This document shows, in pieces, positions 7,093 to 14,556 of a stretch of DNA of 15,095 bases (positions within the stretch are counted from its first letter, which is position 1; each line of letters opens with the position of its first letter). Both the position numbers and the translations under genes were made by a program. Origin of the DNA: an uncultured Lachnospiraceae bacterium (GTDB lineage: Bacteria; Bacillota; Clostridia; Lachnospirales; Lachnospiraceae); NCBI GenBank assembly GCA_947591115.1, contig CANQCX010000025.1:1-15095 (forward strand), given 5' to 3'. The notes under the pieces are model-generated. The model made no database searches, was not told the origin of the DNA, and worked only from the letters and a program-made list of their open reading frames with translations.

Positions 7093-8844
7093 TTAGAATA
7101 CACGGAAACGGTTATAACGCTCCTGTGCAAGCTCCTTTCCGGTCTTATTATCCTGACGCTTCAAAAATTCCTTCATATGCCCTTTCATATAGTTCGCAAT
7201 CGAAGTAAGCGCTGCTTCATCCGCTTCCCCATATTCCGGTATGATCTCTTCGATGATATGAAGCTCTTTTAAGTCTTCCGCCGTAATCTTCATGATCCCC
7301 GCGGCTTCCTTTGCGCGTTTCCCGTCTTTCCACAAGATCGACGCAAACCCCTCCGGAGAAAGAATGGAGTACGTCGCATTCTCCATCATCCAGACTTCGT
7401 TTCCGACTGCAAGCGCAAGCGCGCCGCCGCTTCCGCCCTCTCCGATCATCAGCGACAGGATCGGCACCTCAAGCGCCGACATCTCATAGAGATTACGGGC
7501 GATGGCTTCTCCCTGCCCGTTTTCCTCCGCCTCCATTCCCGGATATGCGCCGGAGGTATTGACAAACGTAATAATCGGACGGTTGAATTTCTCCGCCTGC
7601 TTCATCAAGCGGAGCGCCTTGCGGTAACCCTCCGGAGACGGCATTCCGTAATTATGGTTCATGCAGTCCTTCATGTCTTTTCCTTTATAGACGCCGATAA
7701 CGGTTACCGGCTGTCCGTCCAGATAAGCGATTCCGCCGACGATCGCCGGATCGTCGCGAAAATAGCGGTCGCCATGAAATTCCATAAAATCATCAAAGAT
7801 CGCCCCGATATAATCAACGGAAGACAGACGGTTGGTCTGACGCGCCGCCTTTACCTTCTCCCACGCTTTCATTTCGCGGGATTTCGCCTGACGCTCCTTC
7901 ATCAGCTCTGTCGGCTCATAGCTGTCATCGGCGCGCAGCGGATCAAAGTTTGCATAGCCTTTCATGGCGTGATGCATTTTTAAGATCCGGTATAACGTCA
8001 TTTTCAAATTTTCACGCTCTACGATCGCATCTACAAATCCATGCTCCATCTGGAACTCCGCACGCTGGAATCCCTCCGGCAGCTTTTCCCCGATGGTCTG
8101 TTCGATCACGCGCGGTCCGGCAAAACCGATCAGCGCGCCCGGCTCCGCCAGAATGATGTCGCCCAGCATCGCAAAGCTTGCCGTTACCCCTCCGGTCGTC
8201 GGATCGGTCAAAACCGGAACATACAAAAGTCCCGCGTCAGAATGTCTCTTTAACGCGGCGGACGTCTTTGCCATCTGCATCAGCGATACGATTCCCTCCT
8301 GCATTCTGGCTCCGCCCGAGCAGCAGAAAAGAATGACCGGAAGTTTTTCCTCCGTCGCGCGTTCCACCGCCCTTGTAATCTTCTCTCCGACCACATGGCC
8401 CATGCTGCCCATCAGAAAACGCGAGTCGATCACGCCCAGCACCGTCTTTTCGCCGTAAATCGAGCAGAGACCGATCGTTACGCCTTCGGAAAGTCCCGTC
8501 TTTTCGCGGGTTGCGGCAATTTTTTCCTCATATTCCGGAAAGTTTAACGGATTTTCCGTCAAAAGCTCCTCAAACCAGGGGGTAAAGCTCTGCGCATCCG
8601 TAACCATACGGATCCGGTTTTTTGCCCGCACGCGGAAATAGTAGCCGCATTCATAGCAGACATATTTTTTCTTTACAACCGTTTTCCGGATCAGCTCTCT
8701 CCCGCAGGACGGGCATTTGATGGTTTCCGGTTTTTCCGGCGCAGGCTGATTTCCCGTCGGAGACGGCTCCTCAATCTTGGCTTCCACCTGCCGGACAAAC
8801 TCTTCCTGATTTTTTTCGTTTTTTACTAATTTCATGAACTTCAT
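7093..8844 (-). CDS. accDA: Acetyl-CoA carboxylase carboxyltransferase, fused beta-alpha subunits (AccDA)
   Basis: This single 583-residue chain holds both carboxyltransferase subunits that move CO2 from biotin to acetyl-CoA, making malonyl-CoA. Residues about 40-300 are AccD-like, with a four-cysteine zinc ribbon (Cys44, 47, 63, 66), SGGARMQEG and the PTTGGVTASFA crotonase-fold segment. A charged linker follows (about 305-335). Residues about 335-575 are AccA-like, with FHGDR (356-360), GMPSPEGYRKA, SGAYPGMEAEENGQ and GEGGSGGALALAVG. The AccA part lacks most of the usual N-terminal helical region. The ATG at 8844 has GAGGTG 7 bases upstream; the in-frame ATG at 8835 has no better site. BCCP (accB) and biotin carboxylase (accC) are absent from the window and must come from another locus. 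Confidence 0.94.
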   Translation of the reverse strand: MKFMKLVKNEKNQEEFVRQVEAKIEEPSPTGNQPAPEKPETIKCPSCGRELIRKTVVKKKYVCYECGYYFRVRAKNRIRMVTDAQSFTPWFEELLTENPLNFPEYEEKIAATREKTGLSEGVTIGLCSIYGEKTVLGVIDSRFLMGSMGHVVGEKITRAVERATEEKLPVILFCCSGGARMQEGIVSLMQMAKTSAALKRHSDAGLLYVPVLTDPTTGGVTASFAMLGDIILAEPGALIGFAGPRVIEQTIGEKLPEGFQRAEFQMEHGFVDAIVERENLKMTLYRILKMHHAMKGYANFDPLRADDSYEPTELMKERQAKSREMKAWEKVKAARQTNRLSSVDYIGAIFDDFMEFHGDRYFRDDPAIVGGIAYLDGQPVTVIGVYKGKDMKDCMNHNYGMPSPEGYRKALRLMKQAEKFNRPIITFVNTSGAYPGMEAEENGQGEAIARNLYEMSALEVPILSLMIGEGGSGGALALAVGNEVWMMENATYSILSPEGFASILWKDGKRAKEAAGIMKITAEDLKELHIIEEIIPEYGEADEAALTSIANYMKGHMKEFLKRQDNKTGKELAQERYNRFRVF

Positions 8845-8857
8845 GCCTACACCTCAA

Positions 8858-9286
8858 CTATCCGATTGCAAATGTAAGTTCTGCTGTACAGACTACCTTT
8901 CCATCCACATAAGCCGTCGCCTTTCCCACGCCGATCGGGCCTTTGATCTTTATGATTTCCGTTTCCAGCATGAGCGTATCGCCCGGCAGTACCTTCTGTT
9001 TAAATTTCGCCTGATGGATTCCTGCAAAATAAGCGGTTTTTCCTTTCCACTCCGGCTGGGACAGAATCGCCGCCGCCCCTGTCTGCGCCAGCGCCTCAAT
9101 GATCAGTACGCCCGGCATAACCGGATTTTCCGGAAAATGTCCGGTAAAAAACGGTTCGTTAAAGGTTACATTCTTTTTTGCGACCGCGCGCACTCCGCTT
9201 TCCAGTTCTTCGATCGTATCGATCAGCAGAAACGGCGCTCTGTGCGGCAGTATTTCCATAATTTCCTTTGTTGTTAGTACCGGCAT
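8858..9286 (-). CDS. fabZ: 3-hydroxyacyl-ACP dehydratase
   Basis: FabZ removes water from 3-hydroxyacyl-ACP to give trans-2-enoyl-ACP. The 142-residue hot-dog-fold protein has the family signatures ILPHRAPFLLID (12-23), catalytic His50 in TGHFP, and Glu64 in MPGVLIIEALAQ. Its AGGAGG ribosome site lies within the last codons of fabF, and only one base separates the fabF stop from this ATG, indicating coupled translation. No fabA, fabB or fabM is in the window, so any route to unsaturated chains would depend on this FabZ with FabF or on genes elsewhere. Confidence 0.96.
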   Translation of the reverse strand: MPVLTTKEIMEILPHRAPFLLIDTIEELESGVRAVAKKNVTFNEPFFTGHFPENPVMPGVLIIEALAQTGAAAILSQPEWKGKTAYFAGIHQAKFKQKVLPGDTLMLETEIIKIKGPIGVGKATAYVDGKVVCTAELTFAIG

Positions 9287-9287
9287 T

Positions 9288-10526
9288 TTAATCCTCCTTA
9301 TAAGCCGCTAACAGCAGGCTGGCATTATGCCCTCCAAAGCCAAGCGAATTGCTCAAAGCATACGGTACGGCTTCTTCGCTGGCCTCTTTGCAGTAATTTA
9401 AATCCATTTCCTCGTCCGGCGTCTCATAGCCGACGGTTCTGTGGATATACCCTTCTTCGATCTCTTTGACGCAGGTAATCAGCTCCACTGCGCCCGCCGC
9501 TCCCAGCAGATGCCCGATCATGGATTTTGTGGAATTAATCTTCAGCTCTTTCGCATGTTCGCCAAACGCCAGTTTAATGGCTCTTGTTTCAAAAAGGTCA
9601 TTGTGATGGGTTCCGGTGCCATGCGCATTGATATAGGAAATGTCTTCCGGCTTCCTTCCGGCGTCATTTATCGCATTTAACATGGCGCGCGCCGCACCCG
9701 CTCCGCTTTCTTCCGGAGAAGTGATGTGATACGCATCCGAAGAACATCCGTACCCCGCAACCTCCGCGTAAATCTTTGCGCCGCGCGCTTTTGCATGTTC
9801 CAATTCCTCTAATATGACGATTCCCGCGCCCTCGCCCATTACAAAGCCGCTGCGGTTCCGGTCAAACGGCAGGGAGCATTTCTGCGGATCGTTTACCGTA
9901 GACAATGCCGTCAGGGCGGTAAAACCGGCGATTCCGGTCGGACAGATGCTTCCTTCCGTTCCTCCCGCCACCATAACGTCCGCTTCGCCGTACTGGATGC
10001 TCCGGAAAGCCTCTCCGATGGAATTCGTTCCGGTCGCACAGGCGGTTACCACATTGATGGATTTACCCTTTAAGCCAAACAGGATGGAAACATTTCCTGC
10101 CGCCATATTGGAAATCATCATCGGCACAAAAAGCGGATTCACGCGGGACGGCCCTTTTTCTTTTAACTTTTCGTTTTCCTTCTCCATCGCCTGCATACTG
10201 CCGACTCCGGAGCCGATGGCGCATCCGATCCGGTACGGATCCTCTTTTTCCATATCCAGTCCGGCATCCTCAATGGCTTCTTTTGCCGCCGCCGCCGCAT
10301 ACTGGGAAAACAGCTCCATACGTCTTGCCGCTTTCGCATCCATGAAATTTTTCGCATCAAAACCCTTTACTTCCGCCGCGATATGACATTTATATTCACT
10401 GGTGTCAAAACGGGTAATCTCGGCGAAACCGGTTTTTCCCGCTTTCACGCCGCTCCAAAATTCTTCTACATTTAATCCGATCGGGGTAATTGCCCCCATT
10501 CCGGTTACCACAACTCTCCTGCTCAT
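9288..10526 (-). CDS. fabF: Beta-ketoacyl-ACP synthase II
   Basis: FabF elongates acyl-ACP with malonyl-ACP. The 412-residue length matches the family. The Cys-His-His active site is present: Cys163 (VTACATGTNS), His302 (NAHGTGTHHND) and His339 (KSMIGHLLGAAG, with Lys334). The C-terminal NSLGFGGHNASLLL is also diagnostic. A GGAAGGAAG ribosome site precedes the ATG. The gap to fabG is 25 bases, the widest inside the operon, without a terminator or clear promoter. No fabB is present, so this is probably the main elongating synthase. Confidence 0.96.
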   Translation of the reverse strand: MSRRVVVTGMGAITPIGLNVEEFWSGVKAGKTGFAEITRFDTSEYKCHIAAEVKGFDAKNFMDAKAARRMELFSQYAAAAAKEAIEDAGLDMEKEDPYRIGCAIGSGVGSMQAMEKENEKLKEKGPSRVNPLFVPMMISNMAAGNVSILFGLKGKSINVVTACATGTNSIGEAFRSIQYGEADVMVAGGTEGSICPTGIAGFTALTALSTVNDPQKCSLPFDRNRSGFVMGEGAGIVILEELEHAKARGAKIYAEVAGYGCSSDAYHITSPEESGAGAARAMLNAINDAGRKPEDISYINAHGTGTHHNDLFETRAIKLAFGEHAKELKINSTKSMIGHLLGAAGAVELITCVKEIEEGYIHRTVGYETPDEEMDLNYCKEASEEAVPYALSNSLGFGGHNASLLLAAYKED

Positions 10527-10551
10527 ATCTGCTTCCTTCCCTTACGCTGTT

Positions 10552-11292
10552 CTAAATTGCCATACCGCCATCGACGGAAATTACCTGTCCCGTTATGTAA
10601 TCCGCATCCGGAGACGCCAAAAACAGAACCAGTTTGGCTACGTCCTCCGGTTTTCCCGCTCTTTTCATCGGAATGCGGGACAGCAGCTCTTCTTTTGCCG
10701 CATCCGGCATGGCATCCGTCATATCCGTTGTAATATATCCCGGAGCAACGGCATTGACATTGATTCCCCGACCGGCAAGCTCTCTTGCCACCGCCTTCGT
10801 CAATCCGATGACGCCCGCTTTGCTGGCGGAATAATTTGCCTGTCCGGCATTTCCCAGAATTCCGGACACAGAAGAAATATTGATGATCTTTCCCGCGCGC
10901 TGTTTTAAAAAATAGCGGGACAAATGGCGGATGGTATGAAACGTCCCTTTTAGATTGGTGTCTAAAACGGCATTAAAATCTTCCTCGCTCATGCGCATTA
11001 AAAGTCCGTCCCGCGTAATCCCCGCATTGTTGACCAAGATATCGATCTGCCGATATTCTTTGATCAATGCTTCTATCATCTGTCCGCAGGCTTCATAATC
11101 CGCTACGTTACAGCCGCAGGCTGCGGCGTCTCCTCCCGCTTCTTTAATTTCTGCAACCGTCCTGTCCGCCGCCTCTTTCGAGCCGTTATAATTGACGATG
11201 ACAAACGCGCCGGCTGCCGCCAGCGTCTTTGCGATCTCTTTTCCGATCCCGCGTCCTGCGCCCGTTACAAGCGCGACTTTACCTGTCAACAT
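10552..11292 (-). CDS. fabG: 3-oxoacyl-ACP reductase
   Basis: FabG is the NADPH-dependent ketoreductase of the elongation cycle. The 246-residue short-chain dehydrogenase has TGAGRGIG (10-17) for cofactor binding, NNAG (88-91), and catalytic Ser141, Tyr154 and Lys158 in the QANYSASKAG region. I chose the ATG at 11292, which gives the family-typical start MLTGKVALVTG and has GGAGG 12 bases upstream. An upstream in-frame ATG at 11319 would add nine residues lying inside the fabD coding sequence and ribosome site. With this start the gene overlaps the end of fabD by 14 bases. Confidence 0.95.
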   Translation of the reverse strand: MLTGKVALVTGAGRGIGKEIAKTLAAAGAFVIVNYNGSKEAADRTVAEIKEAGGDAAACGCNVADYEACGQMIEALIKEYRQIDILVNNAGITRDGLLMRMSEEDFNAVLDTNLKGTFHTIRHLSRYFLKQRAGKIINISSVSGILGNAGQANYSASKAGVIGLTKAVARELAGRGINVNAVAPGYITTDMTDAMPDAAKEELLSRIPMKRAGKPEDVAKLVLFLASPDADYITGQVISVDGGMAI

Positions 11293-12229
11293 ATTTTTCA
11301 AAATCCTCCATTGTATCAATATGAAAGACTGCTGCTTCCCGATCGATTTTTCTCATAAATCCGGACAGGGATTTCCCCGGTCCGATTTCCACAAACTCAT
11401 CCGCTCCGTCCGCGAGCAAGCGTTCGATCGTCTGCTGCCAGCGTACCGATGCGGACACCTGTTTTGCCAAAAGCGGTTTTACGTCTTCACTGCTTGTTAC
11501 ATAGTCCGCCGTAACGTTTGCCAGATACGGGATCTGCGGTTCGCAAACGGAAACCTCCTCCAAAACCGCCTTTAATTTTTCGCCCGCGCCGGTCAGAAGA
11601 GCGGAATGGAACGGCCCGCTGACATTCAGCGGTACGATCCGCTTTGCGCCCGCTTCTTTGCAGAGCGCGCCCGCCTGCTCGACCGCTTCGGCTTTTCCTG
11701 TGATCACGATCTGCCCCGGGCAGTTATAGTTGGCAACGGAAACCACATAAGGCAGGCCTTCGGACGGCGCGCCCTCGTGCGCCGCCTCCGTCTCTTTGCA
11801 GATTTGGACGATCTGATCCGCGTCCAATCCCAGTACCGCAGACATTGCACCGCCGGACGGTACGGCTTCCTGCATAAAAATTCCTCTTTTTCGTACAACG
11901 GAAAACGCATCCTTCATCGTCATTGTTCCGGAAGCGATCAATGCGCCGTATTCTCCCAGACTCAGTCCCGCTGTAACGTCGGCATGAATTCCTTTCTCCG
12001 TAAGAGCCGCCAGAATTGCCGCTTCGGTCGTCAGCATACAAATCTGCGTATACTCTGTGATATCCAGCTTGTCATTTTCTTCAAAACAAAGCGCTGCGAT
12101 ATCCAATCCGGTCACTTCTCCTGCCAGATCATAAACAGCCTTTGCCTCCGGCATCGTATCATAAAATTCCCTGCCCATGCCGATATATTGGGAACCCTGT
12201 CCCGGAAACATAAATACGCGTTTTCCCAT
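11279..12229 (-). CDS. fabD: Malonyl-CoA:ACP transacylase
   Basis: FabD transfers malonyl groups from CoA to ACP. The 316-residue product opens with FMFPGQGSQYIGMG. The nucleophile is Ser90 (GLSLGEYGAL), Arg115 lies in VVRKRG and His208 in GPFHSALL. I chose the ATG at 12229, preceded by AGGAG at 10 bases. The open frame extends upstream to 12292, but those codons lie within fabK and are not typical FabD sequence. The gap from the fabK stop is 5 bases, and the fabG start overlaps its 3' end. Confidence 0.95.
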   Translation of the reverse strand: MGKRVFMFPGQGSQYIGMGREFYDTMPEAKAVYDLAGEVTGLDIAALCFEENDKLDITEYTQICMLTTEAAILAALTEKGIHADVTAGLSLGEYGALIASGTMTMKDAFSVVRKRGIFMQEAVPSGGAMSAVLGLDADQIVQICKETEAAHEGAPSEGLPYVVSVANYNCPGQIVITGKAEAVEQAGALCKEAGAKRIVPLNVSGPFHSALLTGAGEKLKAVLEEVSVCEPQIPYLANVTADYVTSSEDVKPLLAKQVSASVRWQQTIERLLADGADEFVEIGPGKSLSGFMRKIDREAAVFHIDTMEDFEKYVDR

Positions 12230-12234
12230 GTGTT

Positions 12235-13158
12235 TTACTCTCCTAACAGCTTCCGCGCGCCCTGCATGACATCTTCGATGATCTCTGCGCACGTTTCTTC
12301 TTTTTTAACCAGTCCGGCGCTCTGCCCCGCCATGACGCTTCCGTACACGACGTCGCCTTCCACAACCGCACGCCGCAGCGCGCCCAGCGTCATCTGCTCC
12401 AATTCCTCTAAGGTTGCGCCTTCTTCTTCTTTCTTTAAATATTCTCTTGTCATTTTATTCCGGAGTACGCGGATCGGATGTCCGGTGGAACGTCCGGTTA
12501 CTTCGGAATCAATATCCTTCGCTTTTAAAATCTTTTCTTTGTAATTGGCATGTACAATGGATTCCTTTGCCACGACAAAACGCGTGCCCATCTGTACGGC
12601 CTCCGCGCCCAGCATCATAGCCGCCGCAAACCCTCGTCCGTCCGCAATGCCGCCCGCGGCAATGACCGGAATCGATACGGCGTCTGCTACCTGCGGAACC
12701 AGCGTCATGGTCGTCTGTGCGCCGATGTGTCCGCCGGATTCCGTTCCTTCCGCAACCACTGCGTCCGCGCCGCCGCGCTCCATCAGCTTCGCCAGCGCAA
12801 CGCTCGCTACGACCGGAATCACTTTGACGCCGGCTTCCTTCCACATGGAAATGTATTTTGCCGGATTGCCGGCTCCTGTGGTAACTACGCGGACTTTTTC
12901 TTCCGCGATGACCTCGGCGATCGCATCCGCCTCCGGATTCATCAGCATGAGGTTGACTCCGAACGGCTGATTGGTTTCCTGTTTTGCTTTTTGAATCTGT
13001 TCCCGTACCCATGCAGCCGGAGCGCCTCCTGCTCCGATGATGCCCAGTCCGCCCGCATTGGATACCGCGCTTGCCAGTTCATGCGTAGCAACCCATGCCA
13101 TGCCGCCCTGAATAACCGGGTACCGGATGCCCAGAAGCTCCGTTATCCTTGTCTTCAT
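12235..13158 (-). CDS. fabK: Enoyl-ACP reductase II, FMN-dependent
   Basis: FabK carries out the last reduction of each elongation cycle using FMN and NAD(P)H, replacing FabI in many Bacillota. The 307-residue TIM-barrel flavoprotein begins ITELLGIRYPVIQGGMAWV. It carries the AEGTESGGHIG motif with His144 at the position of the pneumococcal catalytic His, followed by IPVIAAGGIADGRG and the phosphate-binding GAEAVQMGTRF. Placement between acpP and fabD supports FabK over the related nitronate monooxygenases. Its ATG shares one base with the acpP stop (TAATG), so the two are translationally coupled. It is the only enoyl reductase in the window. Confidence 0.95.
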   Translation of the reverse strand: MKTRITELLGIRYPVIQGGMAWVATHELASAVSNAGGLGIIGAGGAPAAWVREQIQKAKQETNQPFGVNLMLMNPEADAIAEVIAEEKVRVVTTGAGNPAKYISMWKEAGVKVIPVVASVALAKLMERGGADAVVAEGTESGGHIGAQTTMTLVPQVADAVSIPVIAAGGIADGRGFAAAMMLGAEAVQMGTRFVVAKESIVHANYKEKILKAKDIDSEVTGRSTGHPIRVLRNKMTREYLKKEEEGATLEELEQMTLGALRRAVVEGDVVYGSVMAGQSAGLVKKEETCAEIIEDVMQGARKLLGE

Positions 13159-13391
13159 TATTCTTCTACACCCTTGCTTTTCAAATATTCCATAACGTCG
13201 TTTACCGTAACGATATTTTCCAGATCCTCCGAAGGAATCTCTACCCCGTACTCTTCCTCCAGCGCCATTACCAGCTCAAACAGGTCGAGGGAATCCGCTC
13301 CCAGATCGTCTTTAAACTTCGACTCTGCGGTAATGCCTTCCGCATCCACGCTCAACTGTTCTGCGATGATTTCTTTCATTTTTTCCAACAT
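13158..13391 (-). CDS. acpP: Acyl carrier protein
   Basis: This 77-residue acidic protein carries growing acyl chains on 4'-phosphopantetheine. The attachment site is Ser34 in the DSLDLFELVMALEEEYG motif, and the length is standard. I chose the ATG at 13391 (MLEKMKEIIAEQL) with AAAGGAGAA just upstream. The frame stays open to an ATG at 13439, but that would add 16 basic residues unlike any ACP and would run through the predicted operator and about the transcription start. It is the first gene of the operon. Confidence 0.97.
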   Translation of the reverse strand: MLEKMKEIIAEQLSVDAEGITAESKFKDDLGADSLDLFELVMALEEEYGVEIPSEDLENIVTVNDVMEYLKSKGVEE

Positions 13392-13413
13392 TGTCCTATT
13401 CTCCTTTGATTTT

Positions 13414-13430
13414 AATTTGACTATCAAACT
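13414..13430. promoter_or_regulatory. FabT-like operator in the acpP leader
   Basis: The minus strand reads AGTTTGATAGTCAAATT, with perfect TTTGA and TCAAA arms around a 3-base centre. This closely resembles the palindrome I recall for streptococcal FabT. It lies about 7-23 bases downstream of the predicted acpP start point and ahead of the ribosome site, where bound repressor would block early transcription. The operon itself encodes a FabT homologue. Confidence 0.7.
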
Positions 13431-13443
13431 TTTCGTCAATCAA

Positions 13444-13472
13444 AATATATATGCATTGCGCATGGTTGTCAA
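13444..13472 (-). promoter_or_regulatory. Sigma-A promoter of the acpP-fabT operon
   Basis: On the minus strand a perfect TTGACA (13472-13467) is followed after 17 bases by TATATT (13449-13444). The predicted start point is about 13437, giving a leader of about 45 bases that contains the FabT-like palindrome. Confidence 0.8.
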
Positions 13473-13518
13473 TCCCTTTTTTACAAATTTCCTACAATTT
13501 TATTACAAAATAAATTTC

Positions 13519-13547
13519 TTGACGAATGCCGAAAAATGTAATATGGT
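13519..13547 (+). promoter_or_regulatory. Sigma-A promoter of the TPP riboswitch and thiT
   Basis: TTGACG (13519-13524) and TATGGT (13542-13547) are 17 bases apart. The start point should be near 13554, just ahead of the riboswitch aptamer. This promoter diverges from that of acpP, with about 46 bases between the two -35 boxes. Confidence 0.65.
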
Positions 13548-13572
13548 AGTAGCTGATAAAAATATATTGACG

Positions 13573-13656
13573 TGCTAGGGGAGCTGATCGCTGAGATAAT
13601 CCTAACGGATAAAACCCTTATTACTTGAACCGGATAATACCGGCGTAAGAAAGCAT
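13573..13656 (+). ncRNA. TPP riboswitch (THI element)
   Basis: The conserved TPP aptamer features appear in order: a short P1 (TGCT with AGCA), the GGGGAGC...GCTGAGAT block (13578-13596), the ACCCTTATTACTTGAACCGG region (13614-13633), then GATAATACCGGCGTAAGAAAGC (two adjacent blocks, 13633-13654). It lies 75 bases upstream of a thiamine transporter gene, which is the expected regulatory target. Thiamine pyrophosphate should lower thiT expression. Confidence 0.93.
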
Positions 13657-13662
13657 ATATAA

Positions 13663-13730
13663 AAAGGATATTACGTGATATACCTTTGTGATCTTTTCCT
13701 CCCGTCAACATTGTAAAGGAGGAATTTTTT
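13663..13730 (+). promoter_or_regulatory. Riboswitch expression platform sequestering the thiT ribosome site
   Basis: TTCCTCC (13696-13702) is complementary to the thiT ribosome site GGAGGAA (13718-13724) across a 15-base loop, and six T follow (13725-13730). An upstream hairpin (13663-13687) uses CCTTT, which could alternatively pair with the AAAGG of the same ribosome site. The structure could work by hiding the ribosome site, as a terminator, or both. Confidence 0.55.
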
Positions 13731-14399
13731 ATGTCTTTTTTTGTAACAGAAATAACGGATGAGTGGGGAACCACCTATCAGCCGACCGTTGCCGGCTATA
13801 CGGTTCTTGTGCTTGCAATGCTTGCGCTGCTTGTGGCGGGATGCGCGCTGTTTGGCAGCAAAAAGAAATTCAGTGCAAAACAACTGGCTTTCTCCGCTAT
13901 GGCGATGGCGCTTGCTATGGTTACTTCCATGCTGAAAGTTATGGAAATGCCTATGGGCGGCTCCGTTACCCTGCTTAGTATGCTGTTTATCGTGCTGATC
14001 GGATACTGGTACGGAATCGGCGCAGGTCTTACTTCCGCCATTGCTTACGGAATCCTTCAGTTAATCGTGGATCCGTACATCATCAGTTTCCCGCAGATGC
14101 TGGTCGATTATGTTTTCGCTTTCGGCGCGCTTGGTCTTTCCGGCATCTTCTCTAAATCCAAGCATGGACTGATCAAAGGCTATGTTATCGCCGTTCTCGG
14201 CAGATACTTCTTTGCATTCCTTTCCGGCTGGATCTTCTTTGCTACTTATATGCCGGAATTTTTCAACAGCGCTGTCGTTTACTCGCTTGCTTACAACGGC
14301 GCCTATCTGGGACTGGAGGCTCTGATCACTCTGATCATCATTGCGCTTCCTCCGGTCAATAAAGCGCTGACATACATAAAAGAAATGGCGGAAAAATAG
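13731..14399 (+). CDS. thiT: ECF-type thiamine transporter S-component ThiT
   Basis: A 222-residue membrane protein that would bind thiamine outside the cell and deliver it through the shared ECF energizing module, whose genes are not in the window. About six hydrophobic segments can be seen. The body (from about 50) has ThiT-like features: GYWYGIGAGLTSAIAYG (91-107), FPQMLVDYVFAFGALGLSGIF (split at 120 and 131), GRYFFAFLSGWIFF and the YSLAYNGAYL segment. Residues 1-45 are additional relative to the compact (about 180-residue) ThiT of Lactococcus and include a hydrophobic helix at 20-42. The ribosome site AAAGGAGGAA precedes the ATG and is part of the riboswitch platform. The upstream TPP riboswitch strongly supports the thiamine assignment. 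Confidence 0.92.
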   Translation: MSFFVTEITDEWGTTYQPTVAGYTVLVLAMLALLVAGCALFGSKKKFSAKQLAFSAMAMALAMVTSMLKVMEMPMGGSVTLLSMLFIVLIGYWYGIGAGLTSAIAYGILQLIVDPYIISFPQMLVDYVFAFGALGLSGIFSKSKHGLIKGYVIAVLGRYFFAFLSGWIFFATYMPEFFNSAVVYSLAYNGAYLGLEALITLIIIALPPVNKALTYIKEMAEK

Positions 14400-14414
14400 G
14401 GGCAAAAAGGAAAG

Positions 14415-14460
14415 AAGCTGTCGCTTTAACGATGAAAATTCGTGAAGCGGCGGCTTTTCC
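14415..14460 (+). terminator. Rho-independent terminator of thiT
   Basis: AAGCTGTCGCTT (14415-14426) pairs along its full length with AAGCGGCGGCTT (14445-14456) using two G-U pairs, an inner ACGA/TCGT stem extends it, and TTTT follows. It begins 16 bases after the thiT stop. Confidence 0.75.
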
Positions 14461-14490
14461 ATTCCCTCTGGAATATCAATTGCCTCATAC

Positions 14491-14530
14491 AAAAATCAGA
14501 TAATATTGAATATTCGTTTTCTCTGATTTT
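14491..14530 (-). terminator. Possible terminator of a small minus-strand transcript
   Basis: AAAATCAGA and TCTGATTTT form a 9-bp stem around a 21-base loop. On the minus strand the stem ends in TTTTTG. It lies 27 bases after the stop of the small hydrophobic ORF at 14557-14694. The long loop and short U run make it weak; it could also serve the plus strand. Confidence 0.35.
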
Positions 14531-14556
14531 CCTAATTTGATAATTCATATTTATTC

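Noticed and set aside
9587..9601. GTTTCAAAAAGGT inside fabF, resembling a half-site of the recombinase dyads
   Set aside because: It encodes conserved fabF codons and has no second half-site, so it is a chance match.
13392..13439. An N-terminal extension of acpP by 16 residues starting at an ATG at 13439
   Set aside because: It runs through the predicted FabT operator, its residues are unlike ACP, and the ATG at 13391 has a clear ribosome site and gives the standard length.
12509..13578. Long overlapping frames over fabK and acpP, including one of 342 codons on the plus strand
   Set aside because: They are frame shadows of fabK and acpP caused by GC-rich codon structure, with implausible composition, and they run across the operon promoter region.
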